From NCBI RefSeq assembly GCF_003399445.1, contig NZ_QUQO01000001.1, positions 1,237,001 to 1,301,000 on the forward strand: a DNA stretch of 64,000 bases. Reading direction: 5' to 3'. This DNA comes from Parvularcula marina (lineage in GTDB: Bacteria; Pseudomonadota; Alphaproteobacteria; Caulobacterales; Parvularculaceae). Below are positions 15,315 to 24,072 of the stretch, piece after piece. The notes below the pieces were generated by a model. It worked only from the letters and a program-made list of their open reading frames with translations, was not told where the DNA came from and did no database searches. The position numbers and the translations under genes were made by a program. Positions within the stretch are counted from its first letter, which is position 1; each line of letters opens with the position of its first letter.

Positions 15315-18125
15315 ATGGCCCCGACCCGATCCGAGACCAGCCCCGGCGCAGTTCTGGCCGAACGCCTGACCAAGGATCTCACGAGACTCCGGGGGCAGAT
15401 TGTCGAGGACCCGTTACGCAATCCGGTGCGCGAGCTGTCGCAGCGCCTGTCGCGTGACATGGAAGCCGGCCTGTTGGGGCTCGATGATCTGGCTCAGCTT
15501 GTCGACCATCTTGATCTGGAGGCCTTTGCCGGCCGTTGCCGTCACACGAGGGATTATCTGATTACGGACGGGATTATTCCCGGCACTGAAGCCGTGCCCG
15601 CCGCCGTCAAGCAGCTCTCCTTCGACCTCACCTCTTTTGATGCCTTCGCCGCCTTCTGGTCGCGTCGTCACGAGACGCTTGTTTTCACCGGCCATCCGAC
15701 CTTCGCGCTTGCCCGCAAGACGCGCGAGCGGCTCGCCGACCATGCAGCGGACAATACCGAACCCACCGAAGGCGCAGGGCTTCCCGACCCGGATATCACG
15801 CTCAGCCTTGAGCATGAGCAGGCCGAAGCCGCCCTGCGCCATGCCGCCGCCGCCGTGCATGACCTTAATCGCGCGGTCCTTGCCGAGGGCCGTGCAAAAT
15901 TCCCCGATGACTGGAAGAAGCTGACGCCTGCGCCAATCGGTCTTGCGACATGGATCGGCTACGACATGGATGGCCGCACCGATATCGGCTGGGGTTCTGT
16001 CATCCGGCACCGCGTGCACGAAAAGGCGATCCGGCTCGATCTTTATAAAGACCAGCTTGAAGCCTTGGGCCCGGTCGTTGCCTCGATCACCGAGACCGTG
16101 GCTGCGGCTGCCGCTCGCGCGCATGCCCATGTCGAGGCTTTCTCAAAAGACCTGACGACCGCCGAAGGGCTGATAACGGCGGCAAACGCCCTGACCGATG
16201 ACAAGGACAATTTGACCTCGCTCAAAGGTGTTATCGCCGAGCTGGATGAGATCACGGCCAGTACGGATGATGCTGATGTCGCGTTGGAGACAGCCGCCAT
16301 CGCCGCCGGGATGCGGACCTTCCGGCTCGGCATGGGTGATATTCACTTCCGCCTCAACGCTGCCCAGGTGCGCCACGCCGCCCGCTCGATCCTTGAGCTT
16401 TCCTCCGGGCAGGACCTTTTCGGGCGTGGTCCCCTCGATGAGATGTCCCGCCTGATCGCCGGCGTGAAGGAAGTCTCGGTCAATTTCCGCTCATTGGCGG
16501 TTGAACAGGGCGCGTCTGCCCGCCTCTTCATCGCCATGAAGCAGATCATCAAGCATATCGATGCTGATGCGCCGATCCGCCTGCTGATTGCCGAATGCGA
16601 GAACCCACTGACCGTGCTCGCCGCGATCTATCAGGCAAAGCGCTTTGGCGTGGCCTCACATGTCGATGTCTGCCCGCTTTTTGAAACCGCGGTCAGTCTC
16701 GACCGGGGCCGCCGCATCCTTGATGTGTTGCTTGCGCAGGCCCCCTATCGCGATCAGGCCAGAAAGCGCGGACGGATCTGCATCGAGACGGGTTTCTCCG
16801 ATGCCGGACGGTTCATGGGACAAGTGCCCGCTGGCCTCGCCATTGAGCGGCTGCAAGGCCAGCTTGCCGATGCGATGACCAAGCACCGCCTCGCCGATCT
16901 CGATGCGGTCATCTTCGATACCCATGGCGACAGTATGGGCCGGGGCGCGCACCCCGACAGCATTGTCGACCGCTGCCTTTATGCGCTCTCTCCCTGGGCA
17001 CGCGCGAAATTCCGGGACCGGAATATCGACCTGACCCATGAGCAGAGCTATCAGGGCGGTGACGGCTATGTCTGGTTCACCAATGACTGCCTCGCCCGCC
17101 GCACGCTTGCAGGGATCCTGCGCGCGATCCGTATCGCCGAGGAAACCCCGACGGCCGAAGACCCGTTCTATCAGCGCACCAGCGCCAGCCTCGATTTCTA
17201 CCATGCCGTCAAACGCCGGCAGGAAGAGCTGTTCCGCGATCCTTCCTATAACCTTGCGCTGGGGACGATCGGCCTGCCGCTCCTCCCCCAGACCGGCTCG
17301 CGCAAATCGAAACGGCAATTTGACCGGCATGCGGATGAAGAGACATCACTGCGCCGCATCCGCGCCATTCCGCATAATGGCATGCTCCAGCAGCTTGGCT
17401 TTCTTGCCAACATCATGGGCGGTCTGGGACAGGCGATCGCGGTTGAACCCGAAGCTTATTACCAGCTTCGTCAGGACTCAGATCGCTTTGACCGGATCAT
17501 GCGGCTGGTGAACCGTGCCCGTCAAGGCTCGGACATGAAGATCTTCCTTGCCTATATCTCGATCTATTCGGGCTCCTTCTGGGCGACACGTCCGCTGTCC
17601 GGCCAAGAGCCTGAGCTGGAAGATGCCTGCGCGGTCCTCGCCGAGACTCTCGCCGATGACAGCCGCTATTTTGCCGGCACCCAGCTTGCCGCAAGGCTGA
17701 GGTCTGACGCGATCCAGCTCAGCCGCGCGCTCGCCGAGATGGGCTTTGATGCAGCAAACCTCTCCGGTCAGACCGATGAGTCCCTCGACCTCCTCCATGC
17801 AGTGCGCCTCGCCCTCCTTCAGCACAGCTTCCTTCTCGCCGCGCGCCTGCCGGCCCATTCCGCGGACGGCACATTGCCGCGCCGTGAAGTGCTCGAACGG
17901 GTGCTGTCGCTTGATTTCGAAGGGGTCGCCCGCGCACTTGATGAAGCAGGCCCGGACCCGGCCCTGCTCGCCGTCGAGAATCTGTCCGAATATGCCACCT
18001 ATCCCGGGCCCAAAGCGCCCGAGAAGATGAATGGCGGCGATCTGCGCCGGGAGTTCCGCCGGGTCGGCGAGCTTAATCACCGGATCAGTATCGGCATCGC
18101 TAACCATTACGCCGCCATCGGATAG
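15315..18125 (+). CDS. ppc: Divergent phosphoenolpyruvate carboxylase homologue
   Basis: A 936-residue protein with the overall length and motif order of bacterial PEP carboxylase, which makes oxaloacetate from PEP and bicarbonate to refill the TCA cycle. The first signature is VFTGHPTFALARKT with His127 at the place of E. coli His138, and a second region reads GYDMDGRTDIGW in place of GDRDGNP. The glycine-rich loop reads HGDSMGRGAHP (His537, Arg543), two residues shorter than E. coli HGRGGSIGRGG and lacking Arg581. The later WTQxRxxLPxWLG region is replaced by HNGMLQQLGFLANIMGGLG. Some catalytic residues are therefore kept and others changed. It may be a distinct alphaproteobacterial PEPC subtype or a homologue with altered activity. 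Confidence 0.75.
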   Translation: MAPTRSETSPGAVLAERLTKDLTRLRGQIVEDPLRNPVRELSQRLSRDMEAGLLGLDDLAQLVDHLDLEAFAGRCRHTRDYLITDGIIPGTEAVPAAVKQLSFDLTSFDAFAAFWSRRHETLVFTGHPTFALARKTRERLADHAADNTEPTEGAGLPDPDITLSLEHEQAEAALRHAAAAVHDLNRAVLAEGRAKFPDDWKKLTPAPIGLATWIGYDMDGRTDIGWGSVIRHRVHEKAIRLDLYKDQLEALGPVVASITETVAAAAARAHAHVEAFSKDLTTAEGLITAANALTDDKDNLTSLKGVIAELDEITASTDDADVALETAAIAAGMRTFRLGMGDIHFRLNAAQVRHAARSILELSSGQDLFGRGPLDEMSRLIAGVKEVSVNFRSLAVEQGASARLFIAMKQIIKHIDADAPIRLLIAECENPLTVLAAIYQAKRFGVASHVDVCPLFETAVSLDRGRRILDVLLAQAPYRDQARKRGRICIETGFSDAGRFMGQVPAGLAIERLQGQLADAMTKHRLADLDAVIFDTHGDSMGRGAHPDSIVDRCLYALSPWARAKFRDRNIDLTHEQSYQGGDGYVWFTNDCLARRTLAGILRAIRIAEETPTAEDPFYQRTSASLDFYHAVKRRQEELFRDPSYNLALGTIGLPLLPQTGSRKSKRQFDRHADEETSLRRIRAIPHNGMLQQLGFLANIMGGLGQAIAVEPEAYYQLRQDSDRFDRIMRLVNRARQGSDMKIFLAYISIYSGSFWATRPLSGQEPELEDACAVLAETLADDSRYFAGTQLAARLRSDAIQLSRALAEMGFDAANLSGQTDESLDLLHAVRLALLQHSFLLAARLPAHSADGTLPRREVLERVLSLDFEGVARALDEAGPDPALLAVENLSEYATYPGPKAPEKMNGGDLRREFRRVGELNHRISIGIANHYAAIG

Positions 18126-18153
18126 GCACCCCGGCATAACCTAAATCCAGTTA

Positions 18154-18189
18154 GAACAGGCCCCGCCCATTGCGCGCGCGGGCCTGTTC
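18154..18189. other. 10-bp perfect stem-loop after ppc
   Basis: GAACAGGCCC (18154-18163) and GGGCCTGTTC (18180-18189) form a perfect 10-bp stem with a 16-base loop. It lies between the PEPC stop and the DUF2147 start. There is no T tract after it, so it may be a transcript-stabilising or weak termination structure rather than a typical terminator. Confidence 0.5.
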
Positions 18190-18232
18190 CCGCATCCTTG
18201 CTGCGGGGCAGCACAGGCATGGCAGGGACGGT

Positions 18233-18655
18233 ATGACGGCACTCCTTCTTTCTCTCATGGCAGGCATCATCGGCGCCGATGATGCGCCCGCGGACAGCGC
18301 CATTGATTTCGCCGGGCGCTGGTACACACAGGAAGAGAAATCCATCGTCGAGATCTATGATTGCGGTGACGGCAGCCCCTGCGGCCGCGTCGTCTGGATC
18401 GATCCCGATCAGGAAAATGTCTTCACCGACGATCACAACAAGGATCCCGAGCTTCGTGGCCGCCGCCTCGAAGGAGTTATGATCCTCAGCGGCTATGTCC
18501 GCACCGATGCGGGTTGGAAGGACGGCAAGCTCTATAATCCCGAAAACGGCAAACATTATGCCTCGAAAATTGAGCTCGAAGCGGACGGCACATTACTGGT
18601 CAAAGGCTGTGTCGGCCCTATCTGCAAAGGATTGCGCTGGACTGAGGCGCCTTGA
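18233..18655 (+). CDS. DUF2147 family secreted protein
   Basis: A 140-residue protein with a short hydrophobic N-terminus (MTALLLSLMAGIIG) that looks like a signal peptide, followed by the DUF2147 domain: AGRWYTQEEKSIVEIYDCG, PCGRVVWIDPD, LRGRRLEGVMIL, the W-xxG-xxYNPENGKHY motif and the final GLRWTEAP. The four Cys (DCGDGSPCG and GCVGPICKG) could form disulfides in the periplasm. DUF2147 proteins are calycin-like and of unknown function. The ATG at 18233 follows AGGGACGGT. It lies 107 bases after the PEPC gene with a stem-loop between. Confidence 0.82.
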   Translation: MTALLLSLMAGIIGADDAPADSAIDFAGRWYTQEEKSIVEIYDCGDGSPCGRVVWIDPDQENVFTDDHNKDPELRGRRLEGVMILSGYVRTDAGWKDGKLYNPENGKHYASKIELEADGTLLVKGCVGPICKGLRWTEAP

Positions 18656-18748
18656 CGCGGATTCGCTTCATGCCATTCGGTCATTAACCCTCTGATGCTA
18701 GGGAGCAGTGCTTGAGAATTGACCGGGCCAGAGAGGACCCGAAGAGTA

Positions 18749-19882
18749 GTGACCGACCAGACTGAAAGCACAAGCCGGCGACAATTGCCGTCCTCTTACA
18801 TTTCCGCCTTTGTGATCCTGGCCGTCGTCGTTCTTTACTTCGCGATCGGCACGATATTCGGCGGCTCGGAGCAAACCGAAGCCGCAACTGAGACCGAGCG
18901 CCCGCCCTTTACAGTGCTTGTCCGCAACGTCTCGGGCGAAGCGCGAGCCGAAACCCTCACCTTTTCCGGCCGGACTGAAGCCGCCCAGCGGGTCTATGTC
19001 CGGGCCGAAACGCCGGGCCGGGTTGCGCGCATCGTCAATGATGAGGGCGCCGAGGTCTCGCGTGGCGATGTCCTTTGCCGTCTTGAGGCGGACAGCCGTC
19101 AGGCCACCCGCGCCGAAGCCGAAGCGGCCTTTGCCAAAGCGTCGGCCGATTTCGACGCGGCCCAGACTCTCCACGCCGAGGGCTTTGCCTCGGACACTGC
19201 CCTCAAACAGGCCCGCGCTGCGCGTGATGCGGCCGAAGCCGCCCTCTCCCGCGCCTCAGATGATCTTCGCAATATTTCGGTGACCGCGCCTTTCGACGGG
19301 CTGGTTGCGGAGATGATCGCCGAGCCCGGCGATGTCCTCTCTGTCGGCGCGCCCTGCGCCGTCATTGCCAATCTCTCGCGCATGATCATGGCTGGCGGCG
19401 TGCCCGCCCGCGATGCCGCTCGCATCTCGGTTGGGGACAAGGCGCATGTCCGCCTGATCGACGAACGCGAATTCGATGCAGAGGTTCGCTTCGTCTCGGA
19501 TGTGGCTGATCCTGCCACCCGGACATTCCGTGTAGAGCTTCTTGCCGAAGACGCTTCAGGCATCCCTGAAGGGATTGAAACCCGCGCAACCGTCACCGCC
19601 GGGACCAAAGCCTCGACCCTGATCCCGCGCAACGCCCTCGTCTACAGCGATGAAGGCGTGCTGGGTGTACGGACGGTTATTCCCTCCGGCGAGAGCCGCA
19701 AAGATGACGAAGAAACCCTGCCGCTCGGCACGGTGCGCTTCATGCCCGTCACCATTATCGGCGAGGCCGAAGGCGGCGCCTATGTCACCGGGCTCGATGA
19801 AGCGGCCTCCCTGATCGTCCGCGGGCAAGATTATGTCAGTGACGGGATCACCGTCACCTTCGCACAAGAGGCCAGCGAGTGA
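18749..19882 (+). CDS. RND efflux periplasmic adaptor (membrane fusion protein)
   Basis: Joins the inner-membrane RND pump to an outer-membrane channel. I prefer the GTG at 18749 (377 residues); the frame could extend to a TTG at 18719. A single N-terminal membrane anchor (YISAFVILAVVVLYFAIGTIF) is followed by the barrel and lipoyl half-domains (RVYVRAETPGRVARIV, EGAEVSRGDVLCRLE). An alpha-helical hairpin rich in Ala (about 105-160) and a second lipoyl half (VTAPFDGLVAEMIAEPGDVL) come next. Its stop overlaps the pump's GTG start by four bases (GTGA), so the two are translationally coupled. No outer-membrane TolC gene is next to them. Confidence 0.93.
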   Translation: MTDQTESTSRRQLPSSYISAFVILAVVVLYFAIGTIFGGSEQTEAATETERPPFTVLVRNVSGEARAETLTFSGRTEAAQRVYVRAETPGRVARIVNDEGAEVSRGDVLCRLEADSRQATRAEAEAAFAKASADFDAAQTLHAEGFASDTALKQARAARDAAEAALSRASDDLRNISVTAPFDGLVAEMIAEPGDVLSVGAPCAVIANLSRMIMAGGVPARDAARISVGDKAHVRLIDEREFDAEVRFVSDVADPATRTFRVELLAEDASGIPEGIETRATVTAGTKASTLIPRNALVYSDEGVLGVRTVIPSGESRKDDEETLPLGTVRFMPVTIIGEAEGGAYVTGLDEAASLIVRGQDYVSDGITVTFAQEASE

Positions 19883-22800
19883 ATTCGGGCCACCACCCTC
19901 TCGTCTCGGCGGCCTTTGCGCGCGCCAAAGTCGCGATGCTGGCGCTTGTCGTCCTGTCGCTGATCGGGCTGAGCACCTATCGCCATGCGCCACGTGAGGC
20001 GGACCCGGATATCCCGCTGCCCTTTGTGCAAGTCCTTCTGCCCCTACCCGGGGTCTCCCCCGAAGATGGCGAGCGCCTGCTGATCCGCCCAACAGAGACA
20101 GAGCTTCAGAGCCTTGAAGGCCTCGAAGAGATGAATGCCGTCGCCTTTGACGGCGCCGCTGCGATCACGCTTGAGTTCGAACCCGGCCTCGATATGGATC
20201 AGGTCGTCTCCGACGTGCGCGAAGCTGTCGACCGGGCCAAGACCAAATATCCAACGAGTGCGGAAGAACCACAGGTCGCCGAGTTCAATGCGCAACAGCT
20301 CTTCCCCGTCATCACCGTCATCCTCTCAGGCGAAGCCCCCGAACGCGCCCTCTTTCGTGCAGCCAAGGAGCTTGAAGACAAGCTGACCGCCATTCCCGGC
20401 GTGCTCGAAGCCGATTTGATCGGCTCGCGCGAGGAGCAGGTCGAGATCACGATCCGCGCTGAGACGCTGGAGACCTTCGGCCTGACCCCCGGCGAGATCA
20501 GCAACGCCATCCGCCGCAACAATGCGCTGGTCACCGCCGGTACCCTGCGGTTCGAGGACGGCGCCTATAGCGTCAAAGTCCCAGGCCTCTTCCGTGATCT
20601 GAACGGTATCGGTGAAATCCCGATCCGCTCGAACGAAGACAGTGTCATCACGCTGGGCGACATCGCCGATATCCGCCGGACCTTCGAAGAGCCGACCGGT
20701 TATGCGCTGTTCAATGGCCAGCCGGCCATCGGCATCAATATCTCAAAACAGACCGAAGCGAACCTTCTTGAAGTCACGCAAGCCGTCGTCACCGAGACCG
20801 AACTGATGGCGGAAGGCTGGCCATCGACGATCCGCACCGATTTCATCGGCGATCAGTCGAGCTATGTCAGCGGCATGTTTTCGAGCCTGACCTCGACCAT
20901 CGGACTTGCCATCATCCTTGTCATGATCATCGTTGTGGCAGCTCTGGGCATCCGCTCGGCGGTCCTTGTCGGCATCGCGATCCCCGCCTCCTTCCTGATC
21001 GGCTTTGCCCAGATCGGTTTCTTTGGCTTTACCCTCAACAACCTCGTCATGTTCTCAATGGTGCTGGCCGTCGGGATGCTGGTTGATGGCGCCATCGTCA
21101 TTGTCGAGCTGGCGGACCGCCGCATGGCGGAAGGGGCAGACCGGCGTGAGGCGTTCCTTGATGCCTCGACGCGGATGTTCTGGCCGATCGTCGCCTCGAC
21201 CGCGACGACGCTCGCCGCCTTCGTCCCCTTCCTGTTCTGGAATTCGATTGAGGGTTATTTCCTGCGCTGGATTCCGATCACTCTGATCCTTGTGCTGAGC
21301 GCTTCGCTTTTCGTTGCCCTCATCTTCCTGCCGATTATCGGCTCGGCCTTTGCGATCCCTGAGGCCATCAAACGCAAATTCAACATCAAGGGTCAGGGCG
21401 AAGGCCGCGACAAGGTCGATCTCGACAATGTCGACCCGACCAAGCTGCGCGGCTTTACCGGTCAATATGCCCGCAGCGTCGACTGGCTAGCGCGCAAGCC
21501 GGTCACCGTTGCCGTCCTCGGCCTGCTGACGGTCATGTTTTGCCAGAAGATTTTCACCCTCGCCAATGTCGAGGTGGAGCAGTTCCTCCGCGTTGATTCA
21601 GAGCAGGTGCTCGTCATCGTGCAGGGCCGCGGCAATCTCTCTCAGGAAGAAGTCCTTTCGATCACGCAGGAAATCGAGGCGCGCGTCGTCTCCCACTCGG
21701 CGGTGGAGAATGCCTATCTTCAGACCGGCCCGGAAATCAGCCGCCAGAATGATACGCCTGCGGAGAGTATCGCCCTCATCAATCTTGACCTCATCCCCTA
21801 TGCTGATCGCCAGCACAGCCTTGACGTCGTTGAGGACTTGCGAGCGAACACCACCAATGTCCCCGGCGTCATTGTCGAGGTGCGCCTGCCCGAACAGGGG
21901 CCAATGGTCGGCAAGGATGTGCAGGTCGAAATCACGGCGGATGATTTTGAGAAAGCCGAGGCCGCCGGTCTCCTGATCCGGGATTTTCTTGAAAGCAACA
22001 CGACCGACATCAATGGTCAGGACATTCCGACCTTCATGGATATCGAGGACAATCAGGCCCTGCCCGGCATTGAATGGCAGCTCGAGATCGACCGTGCAGA
22101 AGCCGGCCGCTATGGGCTTTCCGTTGCGGATGTCGGCGCTGCGATCCAGCTTGGGACGGAGGGGCTGATCGTAGATACCTACCGGCCCGATGATTCTGAC
22201 GAGGAACTGGATATCCGTTTGCGCTATCCAGCTGATGAACGCACAGTTGGTGGGCTGACGAATATCAACATCGCCACCCCGCGCGGTAATGTCCCGCTGG
22301 CCAATTTCGCCCGGCAGGTGCCCCAGCCGCAGGTTGACCGCATCACACGGCGCGACAGTCGCCGCGTTATTGATGTCAAAGCCAATGCCAATACGTCCGT
22401 CCGCGGCTTTGAAGTGTCCCAGGACAAGGCAACGGCCGCGATCACGGAATATCTCGACAGCGGCTTCCTTGAGCGGGCCATCGGCGCAGGGCTTCAGGTC
22501 CGGCTGCATGGCGCGGCTGAAGAAACCCAAGAATCCTCGGCCTTCTTTGTTGGCGCGATGATCGCGGCGATGTTCATGATCGCCGTCATCCTGCTTCTGC
22601 AGTTCAATAATTTCTATCACGCCTTCCTGACACTGACGGCGGTGGTCTTCTCCGTCTTCGGGGTCCTGCTCGGCGTGGCGGTATCGGGTCAGTACATCTC
22701 GGTGATCATGACCGGCATCGGCATCGTCGCCCTCGCTGGGATTGTGGTGAACAACAATATCGTGCTGATCGACACCTTCCACAGCCTGCGCAAGACGGGC

Positions 22801-23181
22801 CTCTCCGTGCACGAAGCAGCGGTGCGGACTGCCGCTCAGCGCCTGCGCCCTGTCCTCTTGACGACGGTGACGACGATTATCGGGCTAATGCCCATGATGC
22901 TCGAAATCGACATCAATTTCGGCGCGGCCCGGCTCGGCATCGGCAATGAGACATCCGACTGGTGGGTGCTCTTGTCCTCAGCCATCGTCTACGGCCTTGG
23001 CTTCTCGACCCTGCTGACACTTCTATTCACGCCGGTGATGCTCGCCGCCCCGGCTGTGCTCAGCACACGGATTTCAAAGGCGTATCACTGGCTCCTCGAC
23101 AAGGAGCCAAAGATGCGCCGGCATCTGGGCCGGAAAAAATCCGAAGATGGCGAGACACCCTACCGCACGGCAGCGGAGTAA
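19879..23181 (+). CDS. RND superfamily efflux transporter permease
   Basis: Proton-driven inner-membrane pump of the ACR_tran (HAE1-like) group, 1100 residues with GTG start. First membrane helix near residues 15-35, large periplasmic loop with ADPDIPLPFVQVLLPLPGVSPED, then a helix block with MVLAVGMLVDGAIVIVELADRRMAEG holding the essential TM4 Asp. The second half repeats this: periplasmic loop, then GIGIVALAGIVVNNNIVLIDTFHSLRKTG and TVTTIIGLMPMMLEI. Substrate is not deducible; sequence style is closer to the short-chain/hydrophobic-compound pumps than to AcrB. The C-terminal tail is short and basic. Confidence 0.95.
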   Translation: MNSGHHPLVSAAFARAKVAMLALVVLSLIGLSTYRHAPREADPDIPLPFVQVLLPLPGVSPEDGERLLIRPTETELQSLEGLEEMNAVAFDGAAAITLEFEPGLDMDQVVSDVREAVDRAKTKYPTSAEEPQVAEFNAQQLFPVITVILSGEAPERALFRAAKELEDKLTAIPGVLEADLIGSREEQVEITIRAETLETFGLTPGEISNAIRRNNALVTAGTLRFEDGAYSVKVPGLFRDLNGIGEIPIRSNEDSVITLGDIADIRRTFEEPTGYALFNGQPAIGINISKQTEANLLEVTQAVVTETELMAEGWPSTIRTDFIGDQSSYVSGMFSSLTSTIGLAIILVMIIVVAALGIRSAVLVGIAIPASFLIGFAQIGFFGFTLNNLVMFSMVLAVGMLVDGAIVIVELADRRMAEGADRREAFLDASTRMFWPIVASTATTLAAFVPFLFWNSIEGYFLRWIPITLILVLSASLFVALIFLPIIGSAFAIPEAIKRKFNIKGQGEGRDKVDLDNVDPTKLRGFTGQYARSVDWLARKPVTVAVLGLLTVMFCQKIFTLANVEVEQFLRVDSEQVLVIVQGRGNLSQEEVLSITQEIEARVVSHSAVENAYLQTGPEISRQNDTPAESIALINLDLIPYADRQHSLDVVEDLRANTTNVPGVIVEVRLPEQGPMVGKDVQVEITADDFEKAEAAGLLIRDFLESNTTDINGQDIPTFMDIEDNQALPGIEWQLEIDRAEAGRYGLSVADVGAAIQLGTEGLIVDTYRPDDSDEELDIRLRYPADERTVGGLTNINIATPRGNVPLANFARQVPQPQVDRITRRDSRRVIDVKANANTSVRGFEVSQDKATAAITEYLDSGFLERAIGAGLQVRLHGAAEETQESSAFFVGAMIAAMFMIAVILLLQFNNFYHAFLTLTAVVFSVFGVLLGVAVSGQYISVIMTGIGIVALAGIVVNNNIVLIDTFHSLRKTGLSVHEAAVRTAAQRLRPVLLTTVTTIIGLMPMMLEIDINFGAARLGIGNETSDWWVLLSSAIVYGLGFSTLLTLLFTPVMLAAPAVLSTRISKAYHWLLDKEPKMRRHLGRKKSEDGETPYRTAAE

Positions 23182-23185
23182 GGGC

Positions 23186-23707
23186 TTATTGCTCGGTAAA
23201 GGCGCGTTGAAGTGCCGCCAGACGGCCCTTCGCATCCCCTTCAATGTCGTCAACTGACGCGGTCACGAAGAGATCGCAGTCGAGACGACGGATCCGCGAG
23301 TAAAGCGTGTCCGTCTCGCCGATCAGCTCGACAAGCTGCTCAGGCAGCACATCAAGATCATGTGGCGTGCGATCAACGCTTTCGGCCGGGCCGATACGGT
23401 ATTTCTCGTCGCGAGCCTCGTCCTCGGTCATCTCACCGTCGCGCACGGCGCGCAGGACAAGCAGCCAGGATGCAATCTGCATCAGGCGGGTGGTCAGGCG
23501 CATGGAGACGCCTGCATAGGTCATCGCATCGTCACGGCTCAGTTCTTTGGCAGCCTGACGGCCTCCATTATCGAGATAGCCGGCGGTCTCTTCAACGAGT
23601 TCCATTCCGTGTGCGAAAAGATTGGTAAAGACCTTTGAGCGGACGAATGGCTGCAGCCTGCCGCCATATTCCGTTCCACTAGCCCGATCAGCGCCTACGA
23701 CCGTCAT
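23186..23707 (-). CDS. rcdA: DUF1465 protein, RcdA (CtrA-degradation factor)
   Basis: In Caulobacter, RcdA is an adaptor in the ClpXP-CpdR-PopA hierarchy that helps destroy the cell-cycle regulator CtrA at the G1-S transition. The 173-residue protein is helical and matches the family over FTNLFAHGMELVEETAGYLD, the SRDDAMTYAGVSMRLTTRL segment and the MQIASWLLVLRAVRDGEMT segment, which are the most conserved parts of DUF1465. The C-terminal tail is acidic and less conserved. It converges with the RND pump gene, four bases apart. The role in this organism is inferred from the family. Confidence 0.87.
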   Translation of the reverse strand: MTVVGADRASGTEYGGRLQPFVRSKVFTNLFAHGMELVEETAGYLDNGGRQAAKELSRDDAMTYAGVSMRLTTRLMQIASWLLVLRAVRDGEMTEDEARDEKYRIGPAESVDRTPHDLDVLPEQLVELIGETDTLYSRIRRLDCDLFVTASVDDIEGDAKGRLAALQRAFTEQ

Positions 23708-24072
23708 TCATCGTCCCCTTGGTCCTGCCCAGACCCCTCACTCGTATCATAACGGTCTGAGGCGGTCCCGTATACTGTTGTTTTCACAGCCGGTATCAGC
23801 AACCGCTGTGCCAGCAACCGGCGGGCGAACTCTTCTCCCTTCAAGCGCCGGGAAGTAGCCTTCCACTCCCTCTAGCGCGAATTCAGGCGAGACCCGTGCG
23901 GCGCAGGTTGCGCCATGGTGCCCATTATGACGCACCGGCCTCGACCGAATAGCCGGAATAGGATTCCGCTTTTCGCCGTCGGAGCGAGAGCACGCCGGAT
24001 GAGATGAAATCACAACCCCCGTTCGGGGGGCTTTGCCAAGGTCTAATCTGACCTCTTCCCGGAATGAGTCAT
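23708..24072. other. 365-base intergenic region upstream of rcdA
   Basis: Holds the rcdA promoter region and the downstream end of the PstS-like gene. One GANTC site is present (GATTC, 23962-23966) and a GC-rich hairpin lies at 24014-24032. Possible reading frames here have poor coding quality, and I see no tRNA or repeat. Confidence 0.5.
24014..24032 (-). terminator. Probable terminator after the PstS-like gene
   Basis: CCCCC-GTTC-GGGGG forms a compact stem with a four-base loop about 40 bases past the stop of the leftward PstS-like gene. In the leftward direction the stem is followed by TTGTGATTTC, a weak T-rich stretch, so termination may be partial. Confidence 0.45.

Noticed and set aside
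23747-24013. Small protein gene on the minus strand upstream of rcdA
   Set aside because: The possible product has poor composition, many Arg/Pro, no ribosome-binding site and no recognisable fold.
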